From an uncultured Bacteroidales bacterium (GTDB lineage Bacteria; Bacteroidota; Bacteroidia; Bacteroidales; UBA932), in contig CAMJJO010000083.1 of the NCBI GenBank assembly GCA_946406095.1, forward strand, positions 1 through 7,466: a stretch of DNA of 7,466 nucleotides. Direction: 5' to 3'. The notes beneath the pieces were generated by a model. It saw only the letters and a program-made list of their open reading frames with translations, was not told the origin of the DNA and did no database searches. This document shows, piece by piece, positions 6,267-7,466 of this stretch (the first letter of the stretch is position 1; each line of letters begins with the position of its first letter). The position numbers and the translations under genes were made by a program.

Positions 6267-7040
6267 ATGACAAAAAACAAAACAACGGTAGAAATAACGA
6301 AATTCCCCGTCAAGATATCGCAGAGCGATAAAGTATGCATACTTGGAAGCTGTTTTGCGAATGAGATCGGTGCAAGGATGAAAGATGACGGGTTCGATGT
6401 GTGCATCAACCCCTTCGGCACACTGTTCAATCCCGTATCCATAGCCAACAGCATAGCCAGGCTGGACAGTGCAATCCCCTTTCGCAAGGAAGAATGCGTG
6501 GAAATGGGAGCAGGCGCCGGCAAAATCTGCTCCTGGTGGCATCATACCTCCTTTGCACGTCTTACCGCCAAGGAGTTTCTGGAGAATGCCAATTCGGCTC
6601 TGGCCGAAGCCTCTGCAGCCTGGAAGGAGAGCAACAAGGTGATTCTGACCTTAGGCACAGCGATGGTTTGGAAACTTGTAAACAGCGGAGAAATCGTATC
6701 CAACTGCCTGAAACGTCCGTCAAGAGAGTTCTCCCACGAATTGCTGAGCATAGCGCAGACGGCAGCCGTGCTCCGGCGGATTATCTCCGCACATCCGGAC
6801 AAAGAATTCATCTTTACCGTCAGCCCGATCAGGCATATGGGAGAGGGAGCGCACCTGAACACCGTCTCCAAAGCGACTCTTCAACTGGCCGTCGAAGCAA
6901 GCGGCGCAGCATATTTTCCAGCATATGAAATATTGCTGGATGAACTGAGGGACTACCGATGGTTCGCAGAAGACCTGGTGCATCCCACAAAGGAGGCCGC
7001 CGACTATATCTGGAGCAGATTCCGGGAAGCCATACAATAA
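6267..7040 (+). CDS. GSCFA-domain protein (SGNH-hydrolase-like)
   Basis: The 257-residue protein carries the family's defining motif as ILGSCFANEIG (25-35), followed by INPFGTLFNP, then ILTLGTAMVWK and FTVSPIRH. Near the C-terminus AEDLVHPTKEAADYIW places Asp236 and His239 in a DxxH arrangement like block V of SGNH hydrolases. Ser28 of GSCFA would be the matching nucleophile. GSCFA proteins are common in Bacteroidota and Alphaproteobacteria. They have been linked to polysaccharide synthesis or modification, probably as esterases or acyltransferases, but the reaction is not established. No signal peptide or membrane segment is visible, so a cytoplasmic location is likely. The length is a little below the commonly seen 310-330 residues, and both motif ends are present. 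It stands alone on its strand, divergent from the GH97 operon, and ends in a hairpin. Confidence 0.88.
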   Translation: MTKNKTTVEITKFPVKISQSDKVCILGSCFANEIGARMKDDGFDVCINPFGTLFNPVSIANSIARLDSAIPFRKEECVEMGAGAGKICSWWHHTSFARLTAKEFLENANSALAEASAAWKESNKVILTLGTAMVWKLVNSGEIVSNCLKRPSREFSHELLSIAQTAAVLRRIISAHPDKEFIFTVSPIRHMGEGAHLNTVSKATLQLAVEASGAAYFPAYEILLDELRDYRWFAEDLVHPTKEAADYIWSRFREAIQ

Positions 7041-7067
7041 GAGCCCTGCCTCCCGGCAGAGCTCTTA
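7038..7067. terminator. Strong hairpin between convergent GSCFA and GntR genes, probably bidirectional terminator
   Basis: TAAGAGC (7038-7044) pairs with GCTCTTA (7061-7067). After one C/A mismatch, CTGCC (7046-7050) pairs with GGCAG (7055-7059) around a TCCC loop. The 12-bp stem includes the GSCFA stop codon TAA. Only scattered T residues follow on the plus strand, and TTATTGTA includes the stem end on the minus strand, so the U-tract is weak in both directions. Position between convergent genes supports a two-way role. Confidence 0.6.
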
Positions 7068-7118
7068 CTGAGTATAGTTTAGTTTGCGAATAGTTTATTG
7101 TTAACTGTCTATGGCTTG

Positions 7119-7466
7119 TTAGAATAACAGTTTCATTATTTCATCTTTGCTTATATCCAAAAGCCGTGCCTTTTCTGCAAACTGAGGCAATTCTTCTTTC
7201 AAAAATTTATCTTGTGCCTCTTTTCGTATGTTTTGAGCGGCATTCTCAGTCACAAAAAATCCTATTCCACGCTTGTTGTAGATCACGCCCTGATCGGTGA
7301 GAGTCTCGTATGTACGGGCAACCGTGTTGGGGTTCACTCCTATCTGCGCGCCGAATTCGCGCACAGATGGTATCCTGTCCTCCCCCTTCAGCTCTCCCTG
7401 AAGGATGCGATTGCAGATGGAATCGGCAATCTGGAGGTAAATCGGTTTGTTGCTGTCGAATTCCAT
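7119..7466 (-). CDS. GntR-family transcriptional regulator, YtrA type
   Basis: The 115-residue protein starts with the ATG at 7466, the last bases of the window, so its leader cannot be seen. It opens with the typical MEFDSNKPIYLQIADSI. The winged helix is at about residues 8-73: IPSVREFGAQIGVNPNTVARTYETL supplies the helix-turn-helix (32-56; recognition helix in NPNTVARTYETL), and NKRGIGFFV (64-72) the wing. Only about 40 helical residues follow, in place of the large effector domains of other GntR classes; this short tail is the mark of the YtrA subfamily and serves for dimerisation. Such regulators usually repress adjacent ABC-transporter genes and respond to envelope stress. Here nothing lies downstream on its strand within the window except a terminator-like hairpin and a convergent gene, so any partner genes must be upstream, beyond the right edge. 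Confidence 0.92.
   Translation of the reverse strand: MEFDSNKPIYLQIADSICNRILQGELKGEDRIPSVREFGAQIGVNPNTVARTYETLTDQGVIYNKRGIGFFVTENAAQNIRKEAQDKFLKEELPQFAEKARLLDISKDEIMKLLF

Overview
The window looks like ordinary chromosome from a member of the Bacteroidales (Bacteroidota), probably gut-associated. The evidence is the promoter style (-7 boxes of the form TAnnTTTG, with no Shine-Dalgarno sequences), a GH97 glycosidase, a GSCFA-family protein, and an Ffh of Bacteroidota type. Base composition is near 50% G+C by eye. The genus cannot be fixed from this window.

Layout, left to right: (1) 1-608, minus strand, the N-terminal two thirds or less of a CNNM/DUF21 membrane protein (HlyC/CorC-like) that runs off the left edge, with a clear promoter at 624-652. 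(2) 721-1146, minus, a small stand-alone AraC-type DNA-binding protein. (3) 1219-2541, plus, ffh, the signal recognition particle GTPase, divergent from araC and with its promoter almost touching the start codon. (4) 4262-6217 then 2538-4265, minus, a two-gene operon: a secreted GH97 alpha-glycosidase followed, with a 4-bp ATGA overlap, by a lipoprotein of the 5'-nucleotidase/2',3'-cyclic phosphodiesterase family. The last gene of this operon ends in the same CTAG tetranucleotide that ends ffh. (5) 6267-7040, plus, a GSCFA-domain protein, divergent from the GH97 gene across 49 bp that holds interleaved promoter elements. (6) 7119-7466, minus, a complete YtrA-type GntR regulator that converges on the GSCFA gene, with a strong hairpin between them. 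There is no gene-free stretch longer than about 110 bases.

Functionally the window mixes housekeeping protein targeting (ffh), ion or membrane homeostasis (CNNM protein), small regulators (AraC, GntR) and periplasmic scavenging (GH97 sugar release plus nucleotide/phosphoester hydrolysis). No SusC/SusD pair, transposase, integrase, CRISPR array, tRNA or rRNA is visible. I found no convincing undescribed system. The points most worth a second look are very short or absent 5' leaders, the shared-stop convergent junction, the GH97-nucleotidase coupling, and an FtsY-like residue in the Ffh P-loop.
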